A stretch of 64,000 nt of DNA, from the NCBI GenBank assembly GCA_020721005.1, contig DYNP01000005.1, positions 186,001 to 250,000 of the forward strand. Direction: 5' to 3'. How positions within the stretch are numbered: the stretch's first letter is position 1; every line of letters starts with the position of its first letter. Source of the DNA: Thiomargarita sp. Lineage in GTDB: Bacteria; Pseudomonadota; Gammaproteobacteria; Beggiatoales; Beggiatoaceae. The notes beneath the pieces were generated by a model. That model was not told the origin of the DNA, searched no databases, and saw only the letters and a program-made list of their open reading frames with translations. Position numbers and translations under genes: made by a program. This document shows positions 7,178 through 16,808 of the stretch, piece by piece.

Positions 7178-9436
7178 CTAGTAAGCAAAAGGTATTTGGG
7201 TACGCTGTCCTCCAATACTGACCGTGCGCCATTCTATCCGGTTAGGAGTGGTGGGTGGGTAAGCGGAAGGCGAGATACTTTTCATGAGGTCACCCCAAAT
7301 GACCATCGCTCCAGACCCACCACTCAGTCCCATCGGCTTATTATCATCTCTGCCCACCCAAGTCACGGTGAGAAGATTACTGTCAAATCCGGCAAACCAA
7401 CTGTCTTTATAATCATTGGTTGTACCCGTTTTTCCTGCCAAAATCAACTCAGTCGATAACGACTCTGCAACCTTTCGACCTGTGCCTCGCCTGACTGCCT
7501 GTTGTAAAGCATAGCTCAACAAAAAAATGGGCGCAGAATCAAAAGATTGCTCCACTGACAAAGGATATCTTTGCAAAGGAGTTCCCTCATGATTCAAAAC
7601 CTCTCGGATAGCCCGGACCGGCACTTTAAAGCCACCACTGGCAATAGTTTGATACATTTGCGTCACTTCTAACGGACTCAATCCAATACTTCCTAATAGT
7701 AAAGAAGGATAGGCTCTCACCTGACGTTCCACGCCCATTTTTTGAACAGTTGCTCGCACTTTTTCCAATCCCAATTCCATGCCTAAGCGTACAGTCGCCA
7801 AATTATAGGAGTAGGCTAAAGCATTGACCAAGGGCACTTGACCATGAGAACGAAAATCATAATTTTGCGGTTTCCAAGTTTCCTTAGTTTGACGATCTTG
7901 CCACTGATAGGGACTGTCATCTAAAAGAGTAGCTAAATTATAAGCTCGGGGATTTTCCAAAGCCGCCAAATAAACAGCCGGTTTGATAAGAGAACCAATT
8001 TGTCGCACAGCGTCCAAGGGACGATTAAAGCCATGATAATGAGGATTTTTACCATTCACCATCGCCAGCACTTCTCCATTCTCACTGCCAGTGATGATCA
8101 GGGCACCTTCAAGTCCCCTTGTACTTCGATTAGTCCGTTCTAACTTTTTCAACCCCTTCACAAACACTTGTTCTGCCTGTTTCTGTAACCCTATATTCAA
8201 AGTACTGAAAACCTGTAAACCCTCAGATCGCAGATCCTCTTCTCGATAATCTTGACGCAATTGTCGGCGCACTAATTCAACAAAAGCCGGATATGGAAAA
8301 ACACTGTGGGTCGGTTTTTCCATAACCCCTAATTTCTCAAATTTTGCAGTTTCCGCTTCCTCCCGCTTGATCATATTCTGCTCAACCATTAAATCCAAAA
8401 CCCTATCTCTTCTCTCAATGGCTCGATCTGGATGCAAACGGGGATTATAATAAGAGGCACCTCGAATCAAACTCACCAATAGAGCCATCTGCGGTAAAGT
8501 CAATTCTTCCAAAGGACGGTTAAAGTAAAAGCGAGCACCCATTCCCATGCCATGAATGGCCCGATTGCCATCCTGTCCCAAAAAAACTTCATTCAGATAA
8601 GCTTCCAGGATTTGTTCTTTGCTATAATGCCATTCCAACAACAAAGCCATCAACGCCTCATTAACCTTGCGTTTAAAAGTCTTTTCAGAATTCAAAAACA
8701 AATTCTTAATAAGCTGTTGAGTAATGGTACTACCCCCTTGAACAACATCCCCGGCTTTGATATTTTCAACAGAAGCCCGCATTACCCCGCGCATGCTAAT
8801 GCCATAATGTTCAAAAAAGGAACGATCTTCCATAGCAATCAATGCTTTCACCAGCAGATCGGGTACTTCCTCATATTTAACCAAAACTCGATCTTCATTG
8901 TGAGTGGGGTAAATTTTCCCAATCAAACGCGGCTCTAAGCGTATCAAGGCCAACTGTCGATCCGGACGCAATTCATGTATATTTTCCACCTGATCTCGGT
9001 TAAACTGAATACGTACTGTTCTCGCGGGATCAGTCGCATCCCAAAACTTAAATGCACGTAACATAACAAACACTTCGTTATTTTGACGTAAATACTCCCC
9101 AGGTTCCAACAATTGAAAAGCTTTACGGTAACCAATCGCCTCCAACTCCTCCAAAAGGACAGAAGGAGACAATGACATGCCGGAGTAAATTTCCAACGGG
9201 CTGGCATAAACTCGGGCCGGCAATGCCCAACGTTTACCTTCAAACTGTTCCCGAACCTGAATATCCAACCAACTTAAATAACTGCCCATCGGAATTAAGA
9301 GTATAATCAACACTACCCACCGCCATTTAAACGCGAAATAAATCTCTTTTCGACGTTGAACTGCTGGTATAGGTCGGATTTTGCGTCGGGGATGACCCCG
9401 AGGGCCAACAGGCCTACTTATTGGTGACTGAGTCAT
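7178..9436 (-). CDS. mrcB: Bifunctional penicillin-binding protein 1b
   Basis: PBP1b polymerises and cross-links peptidoglycan at the periplasmic face of the inner membrane. The 752-residue protein has a short basic cytoplasmic tail, one membrane anchor (about 36-55) and a UB2H-like region (about 70-155). The GT51 glycosyltransferase domain has catalytic Glu203 in EDRSFFEHYG, then GGSTITQQLIKN. The transpeptidase domain has Ser482 of the S-x-x-K motif (GSLIKP), a SYN motif near 540 and KTGTTNDYKDSWF near 670. Length and domain order match PBP1b rather than PBP1a. The ATG at 9436 has no obvious Shine-Dalgarno. The gene stands alone, ending at the repeat array. Confidence 0.93.
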   Translation of the reverse strand: MTQSPISRPVGPRGHPRRKIRPIPAVQRRKEIYFAFKWRWVVLIILLIPMGSYLSWLDIQVREQFEGKRWALPARVYASPLEIYSGMSLSPSVLLEELEAIGYRKAFQLLEPGEYLRQNNEVFVMLRAFKFWDATDPARTVRIQFNRDQVENIHELRPDRQLALIRLEPRLIGKIYPTHNEDRVLVKYEEVPDLLVKALIAMEDRSFFEHYGISMRGVMRASVENIKAGDVVQGGSTITQQLIKNLFLNSEKTFKRKVNEALMALLLEWHYSKEQILEAYLNEVFLGQDGNRAIHGMGMGARFYFNRPLEELTLPQMALLVSLIRGASYYNPRLHPDRAIERRDRVLDLMVEQNMIKREEAETAKFEKLGVMEKPTHSVFPYPAFVELVRRQLRQDYREEDLRSEGLQVFSTLNIGLQKQAEQVFVKGLKKLERTNRSTRGLEGALIITGSENGEVLAMVNGKNPHYHGFNRPLDAVRQIGSLIKPAVYLAALENPRAYNLATLLDDSPYQWQDRQTKETWKPQNYDFRSHGQVPLVNALAYSYNLATVRLGMELGLEKVRATVQKMGVERQVRAYPSLLLGSIGLSPLEVTQMYQTIASGGFKVPVRAIREVLNHEGTPLQRYPLSVEQSFDSAPIFLLSYALQQAVRRGTGRKVAESLSTELILAGKTGTTNDYKDSWFAGFDSNLLTVTWVGRDDNKPMGLSGGSGAMVIWGDLMKSISPSAYPPTTPNRIEWRTVSIGGQRTQIPFAY

Positions 9437-9700
9437 AACATTTGCTCAAATCTTTTAAAGTTAACTACATAAATTTTAATTTTTAATCACAATAACTTAG
9501 ATCTATTAATTAAAGTATTACAACAGAAAGCAATGACTACTCATTGAAAACAAACATCATCTCTCAATATTACACCATCTACTTACCAAAAACACAACCT
9601 TTCAAAAGAAGAAAATTGGAATTCTTGGGTTAAGGAAAAATCCAGTATTACCCAAAATATCCCACCTCTACCTTTTTATCTAACTCGAATCGGAGACACT

Positions 9701-10765
9701 ATGTCCTTAGAAAATCCATCTTCCCCGCAAACCAAGGAAGAACGTCCTCACAATCGCACCTCTACTTCAAATTTGGAACTCCCTCGACTAATGACATCTA
9801 CCCCCATGACCCAAACTGAAATTCACGCAAAATGCCAAAACCGCTATTATGAGTTGGAGGAGTTGCTGGAATATGCCGTAGAAAATGGACGGCTTGACCC
9901 TCCTCACCTCGCATTTGAAGTCAAAACCCTCAAAAAAACTCTCTGTTATACTCCTATGGAAAATTTGAACTTGGAAGAACTGTGCCATACGGAAGCTGAA
10001 CTGGAAAAACTCTACAGCCAATTAGCCCAATTAATCACCCCTGTCAGTCTCGAAACTTTACGTATTACTTCTGAAAAATACGCTGTATGGCGTCCTTGGT
10101 GGCAGGCTTGGTTACTGGGCTCAAGTTCCGTCGGTCGTAACTTTTTCCGCCAAATCTTTTGGGTGGGAATGTTACTCATTTTCTTCATGTTCTTCAGACG
10201 ATATTTGGAACTGCAATTGCAGGGTGCAATGTTGACTTCTTCTAACGTCACTGACTTACAACTCTGGCACCAATTCTTAATCTTCCTAGACCCCTTCCTA
10301 TTTGGTGCCATTGGCGCTTGGATTTACCTCTATAAGATTCTCAACGAATACTATATCGAACGGTCCCTTCACCCCAAAAAACTATCCACCGACTGGTTGC
10401 GCCTTTTTATGGGAGCCCTTTCAGGAGGACTGATTGTCCATTTTCTCATGCCAGAACTGGCTGGAGAACGCGTATTGACTCAAGAAGCACTCAAAGAAAC
10501 AACCACCACCTCTTCCCATACCGAAATTTTTAACAGCTCATTTTCCTATTCAGTAGCTGCATTGGGACTATTGGCAGGTTACAGTGTCGACTTCTTCTAC
10601 CGAGCTTTAGAAAGTATGATTCGAGCCATTCTTCCCAAAAACGTGGGAGACTCAACCCTGGCCACCCCTAAACAACAACAAATCGAACTGCTGCTCAAAC
10701 GTCTACAAGAAACGGACAATGAGGAGGATAAACTTACCATTCGGAAAATGCTGGAAAAACTATAA
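9701..10765 (+). CDS. Unknown membrane protein with N-terminal coiled coil
   Basis: I do not recognise this 354-residue protein. The first 140 residues are polar and largely helical with heptad character (ELEELLEYAVENG, EAELEKLYSQLAQ). About four hydrophobic segments follow near 148-167, 190-215, 238-255 and 282-300. The C-terminal tail (about 310-354) is again charged and helical, ending RKMLEKL. The start has GGAG five bases upstream. It lies just upstream of the giant MscS-type channel in the same direction (126 bases to the chosen start), so they may be cotranscribed. An accessory subunit of that channel is a possibility, not shown. Confidence 0.75.
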   Translation: MSLENPSSPQTKEERPHNRTSTSNLELPRLMTSTPMTQTEIHAKCQNRYYELEELLEYAVENGRLDPPHLAFEVKTLKKTLCYTPMENLNLEELCHTEAELEKLYSQLAQLITPVSLETLRITSEKYAVWRPWWQAWLLGSSSVGRNFFRQIFWVGMLLIFFMFFRRYLELQLQGAMLTSSNVTDLQLWHQFLIFLDPFLFGAIGAWIYLYKILNEYYIERSLHPKKLSTDWLRLFMGALSGGLIVHFLMPELAGERVLTQEALKETTTTSSHTEIFNSSFSYSVAALGLLAGYSVDFFYRALESMIRAILPKNVGDSTLATPKQQQIELLLKRLQETDNEEDKLTIRKMLEKL

Positions 10766-10891
10766 AACTTGTTAAACACTAAACTGTGTTTAGCCAGTCA
10801 AACCCATTTTTGATACCTTAGGTCCGGTCAAATGAACCGACCATTACTTGCTAACTCAATCACAGTCCCTATCAACTTAGGAAATTTGAAG

Positions 10892-13800
10892 ATGAGGATA
10901 AAATCAACCCCACGTAACCTTTCTAATTTTATTGATGCCCTGATCATCATTGCCATCATTACCCTCGTACCCATTCTCCAATATGCTGAAGACGCTCCAA
11001 CTGGACAAACTAACCCTATTGAAGTAGATGAGTTTTCTGAAATAGAAAATTCGGAATCGGAAGATACCATTGAAAACGATATTAAGGAAGACATCGACAC
11101 TGCTGCCAAAATTTCCTTACCTCAACTCAATAACCAAGAACTTCTGCAACAATTCCAGCAAACTCTGGACTCTTTGCAAAACCGTTCGCGAATTACTTCC
11201 CGAACTTTGAAAGAAACCGAATTCTTGCTGGAAAAAACCAAAACAGACACTCAACAACTCACCTTACCTGTCGAACCTAATGTACAAGACCTCGATGCCT
11301 CTGAAACAGATAAAGTTAATTTGGACTATCGACAAGCCATGTTTGAAGCGCTTAAACAACAATTGACTGCTCACGAAGCTGAAAAAGCCTTGTTAGACCA
11401 GTATAATCAGCAACTGTCTGAAGCGCTCACAACTCTCAACACCCTCGCTCAAGAAAGCAAAAAATTAGACGAATGGCTTTTACAAGTGCAATTGCGTCTT
11501 GACGAGGGCAGTTTATCAAAAGAGTCCATTCCCAAAGGTCTTGACAAACCACAGGTAGAACAATTTCGTCAATCTTTGGCTGATGAACAAATGACAGTTA
11601 CTGCAAAAGTTGAAAATTTAAAAACCGTAATCGAGGCAGCCATTAAAGCACTTGAAGACAGTAAGAAAAAAGTAACTGAAGCAGAATCGGCGCAGAAAAG
11701 TGCCCAAGAGCGTTACAATCAAACCCAAAAACGTCGAGAATTAGAACAAACCTATGCCAAAAAGAGTTTGAAAAAATTGCATGAAGAACTCATGATCTTG
11801 TCGGAAGAACGAGCTTGGGTTTATAGCACTTTAAAAGCGTCCTTAAAAGACTTTCTGGCGCAACGAACCACAGAACAAGAAATGGCTAAGGAACTGGAGA
11901 AACTAGGGTCTCCTCCTGAAAAAGAGTCGGAAGAACCTGATAACGATCAATACTTTAAGGATTTAGACAGCTATCATAAAAATCGTTTGACCCTATTAAA
12001 AACTCACCAAGTGGTCTTGGAAAATCTAATTAAAAAAAGTGACTTGCTATTTGGTGATGCCAAAGTCCTCAGTGAATACTTATTCAAGATGCGGGTGATT
12101 GCCGATGTATTTGAACGTCTGCAAAAAGAACAAAACAATGCTAGCCTTGTGTTACTCCCAGAATTAACCGCCGAAGCAATTAAAAAGTATGATGAGGATT
12201 TGGTCACCCGCATAGCTGAATTGTCAGGAATTATAGCCTCTGCTCAGGAACAATTAACCACAACAGCTCAGTTGCAAACTCAATCCACAGATGCCATTGC
12301 TCAAGTTGAGCAAAGTTTGATCCATATCCAAAAGGCACGCGAGGCCCTGTTGGAATTGCAAAAATGGGAAGCCGATTTAAAGAAACAATCTCCAGATGAA
12401 ATTATTAAAAAATTCTCATCTGCCCGTAAAGAATTACTTGAAAAATCACAAAATTTGGATAAGAAACGTTCCAAATTCAAGGAAATAGAACTGACTTACA
12501 CTGAAATTAACAATAAGTTAGCCACCTTACAAGATCCATTTGTGCGGGAATTACAAACTCAAAAGCAGATAGATGAGTATGAAATGCTCAAGCAACTTTA
12601 TCAATTTGCTGGATTGGAACCACCAAAACTTGAAGAAGTGAGCACCGCAGTGTCTCCCCAAGTGGCAGCAATGAGTGCTGAAGCTGCTCCGGTTGCCAAT
12701 GCTGCTGCTTCTGCAGTAGCATCTGCGCCTCCCGCAACCAGTCCCAATCTTGCTGAAGCTTCTTCCAGCTCTGCAGTTCCTTCTCAAGCACAAACCGTTG
12801 AATCAGCAACGCCTCCTGTGGCAGCTGATGCAGCCGCCAATTTGGATACAGCCACAGCGCAGCCCGCAACTCCTCCCAAGCCAGTGGAAGATCCAGACGC
12901 AGTGGTGATTGCCTATCAAGGACAGCTGTCCAGTTGGTTGAGAATTGCTGAGGAACAAGCCAGGAAACAAGCAGAATTGTTAGAAATTTTAACGCAGTTG
13001 GAAAGTCAAATCCAAGTTTATTTATCAGCAGTTGAAGAAGTTTATCAACTGACTCAACAGCAACAGACAACAGCTTTGGAAATCAAGAAACGAGTGGGAC
13101 GAAATGAGTTGACTGTAGAACAAGTTCCCGAAGGGGTTACTGAGGCTTTGAAGCAGGAGCAATTGCAGGCATTGAGTGAAGAGCGGACATCAGTCCGCAA
13201 TCGACAACTATTGATGCAAGATGAAATTGCTCGTCTAAAGAGAACAGATGAAGTTTCCCCAAAAGTACTTAAATTTTTTGAAGAAACATCCACTTTCACC
13301 GGTAAATTATTGGATGCTTTACAACAGGCTCACAAATTGGAACTGGATTTTCAGTTGGATCAGAATGCCTTAGGAGCAGTGGAACGTAAGATTTTGGAGC
13401 AATCTACTCTTCGGCGTATTAAAGCTGAAAACAGCATTTTCGAGTCGATGCTGGGATTTTTTGAGTCCAAAGAAATTGCAGTTACAACGGAAATTTTGCA
13501 AGCTCGTTATTTGGACTTAACTGAACAAGAGAGTAAGCAACGAATTCTCACCACTTGGCAAGAAAAGTATAAGAATGCTGTGCTCTATCTGCAAGAAGAA
13601 AAAAAGATCATGTCACAACTGATCACTTTATTGCAAGAAAAACTCACTAAATTGAAAGATTTCCAAGAAGAGGAAACTGTCAAGAATAAGGCTCGTATTG
13701 CACCGGATCGAGCTAAAGAATTATTGGCTGCCTTCGAATCTGCAAAGGGCATGAGCTTGGTTCCTCTACCCGCATTAACCGAATCAGAAAGAACCACTGA

Positions 13801-14947
13801 AATAACCATAATTGCCAAGTACTTGTTTAATCTGGATATGCAAGTCCAAGCTTTGGAAAAGTGGATTGCCTTGTTTCAAACTCGCACTTCAGCAGAAGGA
13901 ATTGATGCCCAAATAGGTAACTATCAAGATGTGATTGCCAAATTAGACACTAAGGGACGAGCCATTGAACGTAAAATTGCGGGATTGATTGGCTTTTCTG
14001 CTGAAGAAGTTGCCAAATTGACCCCGGAGGAACAACCAACCACCTCTGAGGGATGGGCACTGTTAATGACTGGCGAAATTGGAGTATTACGGGCGGATCG
14101 GCTTGCCTTATACAACGAAAATATTTACATGATTGTTATCAAAGCTGGGCTTGTACTTCTTTCAGGTTTTTTGTTCTTGCTATTGGCCAATTTAATTTTC
14201 AAATACTGGTTGATTCGGGCGAGTAAAGACTTAGAATCTGGCAAGAGAACAGATACCACAATTCTATCAGTACTCAGTTTATCGCGTAAAGTTCTACGAT
14301 TCTTCATCATTGCAGCCACCTTTATCTTATGCTTAGATGCCTTAGGATTTAACACGGGCACTATTCTGGCAGGTCTGGGAATTGGTGGTATCGCAGTGGC
14401 AATGGCTTCTAAAGAAATTTTGGCTGATATTTTTGGGGGCATCACCATCATGACCATGGGCATCTATCGCATCAACGATCTCATTTCTTACAAAGGGACT
14501 TGGTATGTGGTCAAGGAAATTGGCATTCGCCACACCGAATTAGAAGATTTCAGCTACAATTACCGAGTCAGCATGCCCAATGGCAAAATGTTGGAGACTG
14601 AAGTGGTCAATATCAGTTCTCATCCTGGTTATACCGTCTTGAAGAACATATATTTATCCACCACCAATAACGCGGAAAAGATTAAATTGGCGCTGACCCT
14701 AATCGAGGAACTGGTCAAAGAGCATTCCGGAGCTCGATTCATTTGGGTCAAGCACCATCATTTTGATGACTATTCCTTTGTCCTGCGTTTACACTACGAT
14801 ATACGGAAATTTAAGGAACGTAATCGGGTAGAAAGTGATCTCAATGCTGAAATTGTGAAGCGTTTTCAAGAACATGGTATTCATTTTACTCCTTTACCTG
14901 GTTTACCCCCTGAATTCTTAGGTCTGGAAAAGCCCAAACTGGCTTGA
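10892..14947 (+). CDS. Giant MscS-type mechanosensitive channel with long coiled-coil N-terminal region (MscK-like)
   Basis: From an ATG at 10892 the protein has 1351 residues; an upstream ATG at 10832 would add 20. An N-terminal hydrophobic segment (IDALIIIAIITLVPIL) fits a signal peptide. Roughly 1000 residues of alpha-helical coiled coil follow, interrupted near residues 610-680 by an alanine/proline-rich linker. Membrane helices start near 1080, and the pore-lining MscS helix is clear near 1155 (GLGIGGIAVAMASKEIL). The cytoplasmic MscS beta domain and a C-terminal alpha/beta domain complete it. MscK/KefA channels have a similar plan with a periplasmic helical domain, but this one is longer. 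It should open on membrane tension and protect against osmotic downshock. A hairpin follows the stop. Confidence 0.87.
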   Translation: MRIKSTPRNLSNFIDALIIIAIITLVPILQYAEDAPTGQTNPIEVDEFSEIENSESEDTIENDIKEDIDTAAKISLPQLNNQELLQQFQQTLDSLQNRSRITSRTLKETEFLLEKTKTDTQQLTLPVEPNVQDLDASETDKVNLDYRQAMFEALKQQLTAHEAEKALLDQYNQQLSEALTTLNTLAQESKKLDEWLLQVQLRLDEGSLSKESIPKGLDKPQVEQFRQSLADEQMTVTAKVENLKTVIEAAIKALEDSKKKVTEAESAQKSAQERYNQTQKRRELEQTYAKKSLKKLHEELMILSEERAWVYSTLKASLKDFLAQRTTEQEMAKELEKLGSPPEKESEEPDNDQYFKDLDSYHKNRLTLLKTHQVVLENLIKKSDLLFGDAKVLSEYLFKMRVIADVFERLQKEQNNASLVLLPELTAEAIKKYDEDLVTRIAELSGIIASAQEQLTTTAQLQTQSTDAIAQVEQSLIHIQKAREALLELQKWEADLKKQSPDEIIKKFSSARKELLEKSQNLDKKRSKFKEIELTYTEINNKLATLQDPFVRELQTQKQIDEYEMLKQLYQFAGLEPPKLEEVSTAVSPQVAAMSAEAAPVANAAASAVASAPPATSPNLAEASSSSAVPSQAQTVESATPPVAADAAANLDTATAQPATPPKPVEDPDAVVIAYQGQLSSWLRIAEEQARKQAELLEILTQLESQIQVYLSAVEEVYQLTQQQQTTALEIKKRVGRNELTVEQVPEGVTEALKQEQLQALSEERTSVRNRQLLMQDEIARLKRTDEVSPKVLKFFEETSTFTGKLLDALQQAHKLELDFQLDQNALGAVERKILEQSTLRRIKAENSIFESMLGFFESKEIAVTTEILQARYLDLTEQESKQRILTTWQEKYKNAVLYLQEEKKIMSQLITLLQEKLTKLKDFQEEETVKNKARIAPDRAKELLAAFESAKGMSLVPLPALTESERTTEITIIAKYLFNLDMQVQALEKWIALFQTRTSAEGIDAQIGNYQDVIAKLDTKGRAIERKIAGLIGFSAEEVAKLTPEEQPTTSEGWALLMTGEIGVLRADRLALYNENIYMIVIKAGLVLLSGFLFLLLANLIFKYWLIRASKDLESGKRTDTTILSVLSLSRKVLRFFIIAATFILCLDALGFNTGTILAGLGIGGIAVAMASKEILADIFGGITIMTMGIYRINDLISYKGTWYVVKEIGIRHTELEDFSYNYRVSMPNGKMLETEVVNISSHPGYTVLKNIYLSTTNNAEKIKLALTLIEELVKEHSGARFIWVKHHHFDDYSFVLRLHYDIRKFKERNRVESDLNAEIVKRFQEHGIHFTPLPGLPPEFLGLEKPKLA

Positions 14948-14969
14948 CCCATTCCCAAGTGAAAATTCA

Positions 14970-15000
14970 GAGATAATGCCCCTTTAAGGGGTGTTATCTC
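14970..15000 (+). terminator. Hairpin downstream of the MscS-type gene
   Basis: GAGATAA plus GCCCC pair with GGGG plus TTATCTC around a short A/T loop, a near-perfect stem of about 13 bp. It starts 22 bases after the stop codon. There is no long T-run after it, so efficiency is uncertain. Confidence 0.5.
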
Positions 15001-15080
15001 TCAACTTCTATTAATCGCGTCATGGCAGTCTATTCTCAATTACAAACACTCATTCTCATGAAAATCCATCATTGTCTACC

Positions 15081-16001
15081 ATGAACATTATACTTGCTCA
15101 ACCCAGAGGATTTTGTGCCGGTGTTGTTCGTGCCATTCAAACTGTTGAACAAGCTTTGGCTCAACATTCTCCTCCTATTTATGTGCTCCACGAAATTGTC
15201 CACAATCGGCATGTAGTGGAGAATTTGAAACAACGGGGCGCCCTTTTTGTCGAAAATATTCAAGACATTCCCTCCAACTCTATCTGCATCTTCAGTGCTC
15301 ATGGAGTGGCTAATCATATCGCTCAACAAGCCAAGCAGCGCCAACTCAAAATCATTGATGCCACCTGTCCCTTGGTCAAAAAAGTGCATTCTCAAGCTCA
15401 ACGTTACCAACAACAAGGCTATGAAATTATTATCATTGGTCACAGCGGTCATCCAGAAGTGGAAGGCACCCGAGGCTGTATTTCCGGAAACGTGCATGTG
15501 CTTTGTACTAAAGAAGCCGTGTCCACCTTAACCGTTCAAAATCCCCAAAAATTAGCTTATGTCACCCAAACCACACTCAGTTTAGATGACACTCAGGAAG
15601 TGATTAAAGAACTCATACGCCTTTTCCCAACCATCCAAGGACCTGCCCTTACCGATATTTGCTATGCCACTCAAAATCGCCAAAATGCAGTTCGAGAATT
15701 GGCTAGTCAAGTGGATGTATTGTTGGTGGTTGGCGCTCATAACAGTTCCAATTCCAATCGGTTACGAGAAGTGGGCGCCCAGGCTGGTGTTTCCTCCTAT
15801 TTGATTGAAGATGCCGAAGACCTCCAACCTCACTGGTTTATAAAAACCACCCGGATTGGCATTACCGCGGGTGCTTCCACCCCGGAAGTCCTGATTGAAG
15901 GTGTGTTGGATCGTTTGAGAACTCTAGGAATTACTGAAATCACAACTTTGCCGGGTAAAATAGAGACCACCACTTTCCAATTGCCTATACTGGTAGATTA
16001 A
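15081..16001 (+). CDS. ispH: 4-hydroxy-3-methylbut-2-enyl diphosphate reductase
   Basis: IspH (LytB) makes isopentenyl and dimethylallyl diphosphate, the last step of the MEP isoprenoid pathway, using a [4Fe-4S] cluster in the cytoplasm. The three cluster cysteines are visible in PRGFCAGV, DATCPLVKK and TDICYATQNRQ. The conserved glutamate-bearing HPEVEGTRG segment is also present. The 306-residue length is normal. I chose ATG 15081; a TTG at 15072 is the alternative. It is followed 49 bases later by the solitary cas6 gene on the same strand. Confidence 0.94.
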   Translation: MNIILAQPRGFCAGVVRAIQTVEQALAQHSPPIYVLHEIVHNRHVVENLKQRGALFVENIQDIPSNSICIFSAHGVANHIAQQAKQRQLKIIDATCPLVKKVHSQAQRYQQQGYEIIIIGHSGHPEVEGTRGCISGNVHVLCTKEAVSTLTVQNPQKLAYVTQTTLSLDDTQEVIKELIRLFPTIQGPALTDICYATQNRQNAVRELASQVDVLLVVGAHNSSNSNRLREVGAQAGVSSYLIEDAEDLQPHWFIKTTRIGITAGASTPEVLIEGVLDRLRTLGITEITTLPGKIETTTFQLPILVD

Positions 16002-16050
16002 CAAACCTTTTCCCCATGATTGTTCCCCCACTTTCTTTTCTGGAAATCCT

Positions 16051-16731
16051 ATGTTTTGGCAAGACCAAGATACCTTTAATCACGCAACAATTTCCCCTAC
16101 TGTCCTTGACCTGTCATTTGAGATGCACTGTCCCCATTTACCTGTGGATCATGCTTATGCCCTTTCCCAAGCCATCCAACAAATTTTACCTTGGTTTACT
16201 CAATTGCCCCTAACGGGTCTACATCTCATTCATGGGGCTGCTTCCAGTCATGGTTGGCAAAGACCGACGGAACCCGACAGTTTATTACACCTGTCTAAAC
16301 GCACCAAGTTGACTTTGCGATTGCCAAACAGCCACTTGAGCCAAACTGTCCAAGCTTTGACTGGCCAAACTTTGGAAGTTTCTGGACATTATCTGATGTT
16401 GGGACACTCTCATGTTAAACCTTTGCACACTTTTCCTGTGCTCCTAGCACGACATGTAATCGCCGACGATCGACAAAGTGAACAAGAATTTTTACAAACC
16501 ATTGCCGAGGAATTGCACAGTTTAGAGATCGGTTGTCGAAAAGCGCTATGTGGTAAAACCGCCTATTTTAAATTGCCGACTGGTCAACTATTTACGCGAA
16601 GTCTCATGATTGCCGATTTGCCTCCAGAAGAATCTTTAACTCTCCAAGTGCAAGGTGTGGGGAAAGGGCGACATTTGGGCTGTGGACTATTTTTACCCCA
16701 AAAAGACATCAAGGCGGTAGAAAAAGGGTAA
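16051..16731 (+). CDS. cas6: Solitary CRISPR-associated Cas6 of the Cmx6 (type I-MYXAN) family
   Basis: The 226-residue protein matches the Cas6/Cmx6 pattern. It has an early VLDLSFEMHCPHLPVDHAYAL segment, a middle TKLTLRLP strand, and the C-terminal glycine-rich loop VGKGRHLGCGLFLPQK typical of Cas6 RAMP endoribonucleases. Cas6 cuts CRISPR precursor RNA at repeats. No repeat array and no other cas gene were seen anywhere in this window. It sits between ispH (49-base gap) and prmB (77-base gap), both housekeeping genes on the same strand. That fits a stand-alone gene, either serving a distant array or doing another RNA-processing job. The ATG at 16051 has GGAAA upstream. Confidence 0.8.
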   Translation: MFWQDQDTFNHATISPTVLDLSFEMHCPHLPVDHAYALSQAIQQILPWFTQLPLTGLHLIHGAASSHGWQRPTEPDSLLHLSKRTKLTLRLPNSHLSQTVQALTGQTLEVSGHYLMLGHSHVKPLHTFPVLLARHVIADDRQSEQEFLQTIAEELHSLEIGCRKALCGKTAYFKLPTGQLFTRSLMIADLPPEESLTLQVQGVGKGRHLGCGLFLPQKDIKAVEKG

Positions 16732-16808
16732 TGTATCTCAAATTCAGATCCAAATGAGTTCAATTTGACCATTATCGATCTCATCACACAAGGAAATTCA
16801 TCACTATC

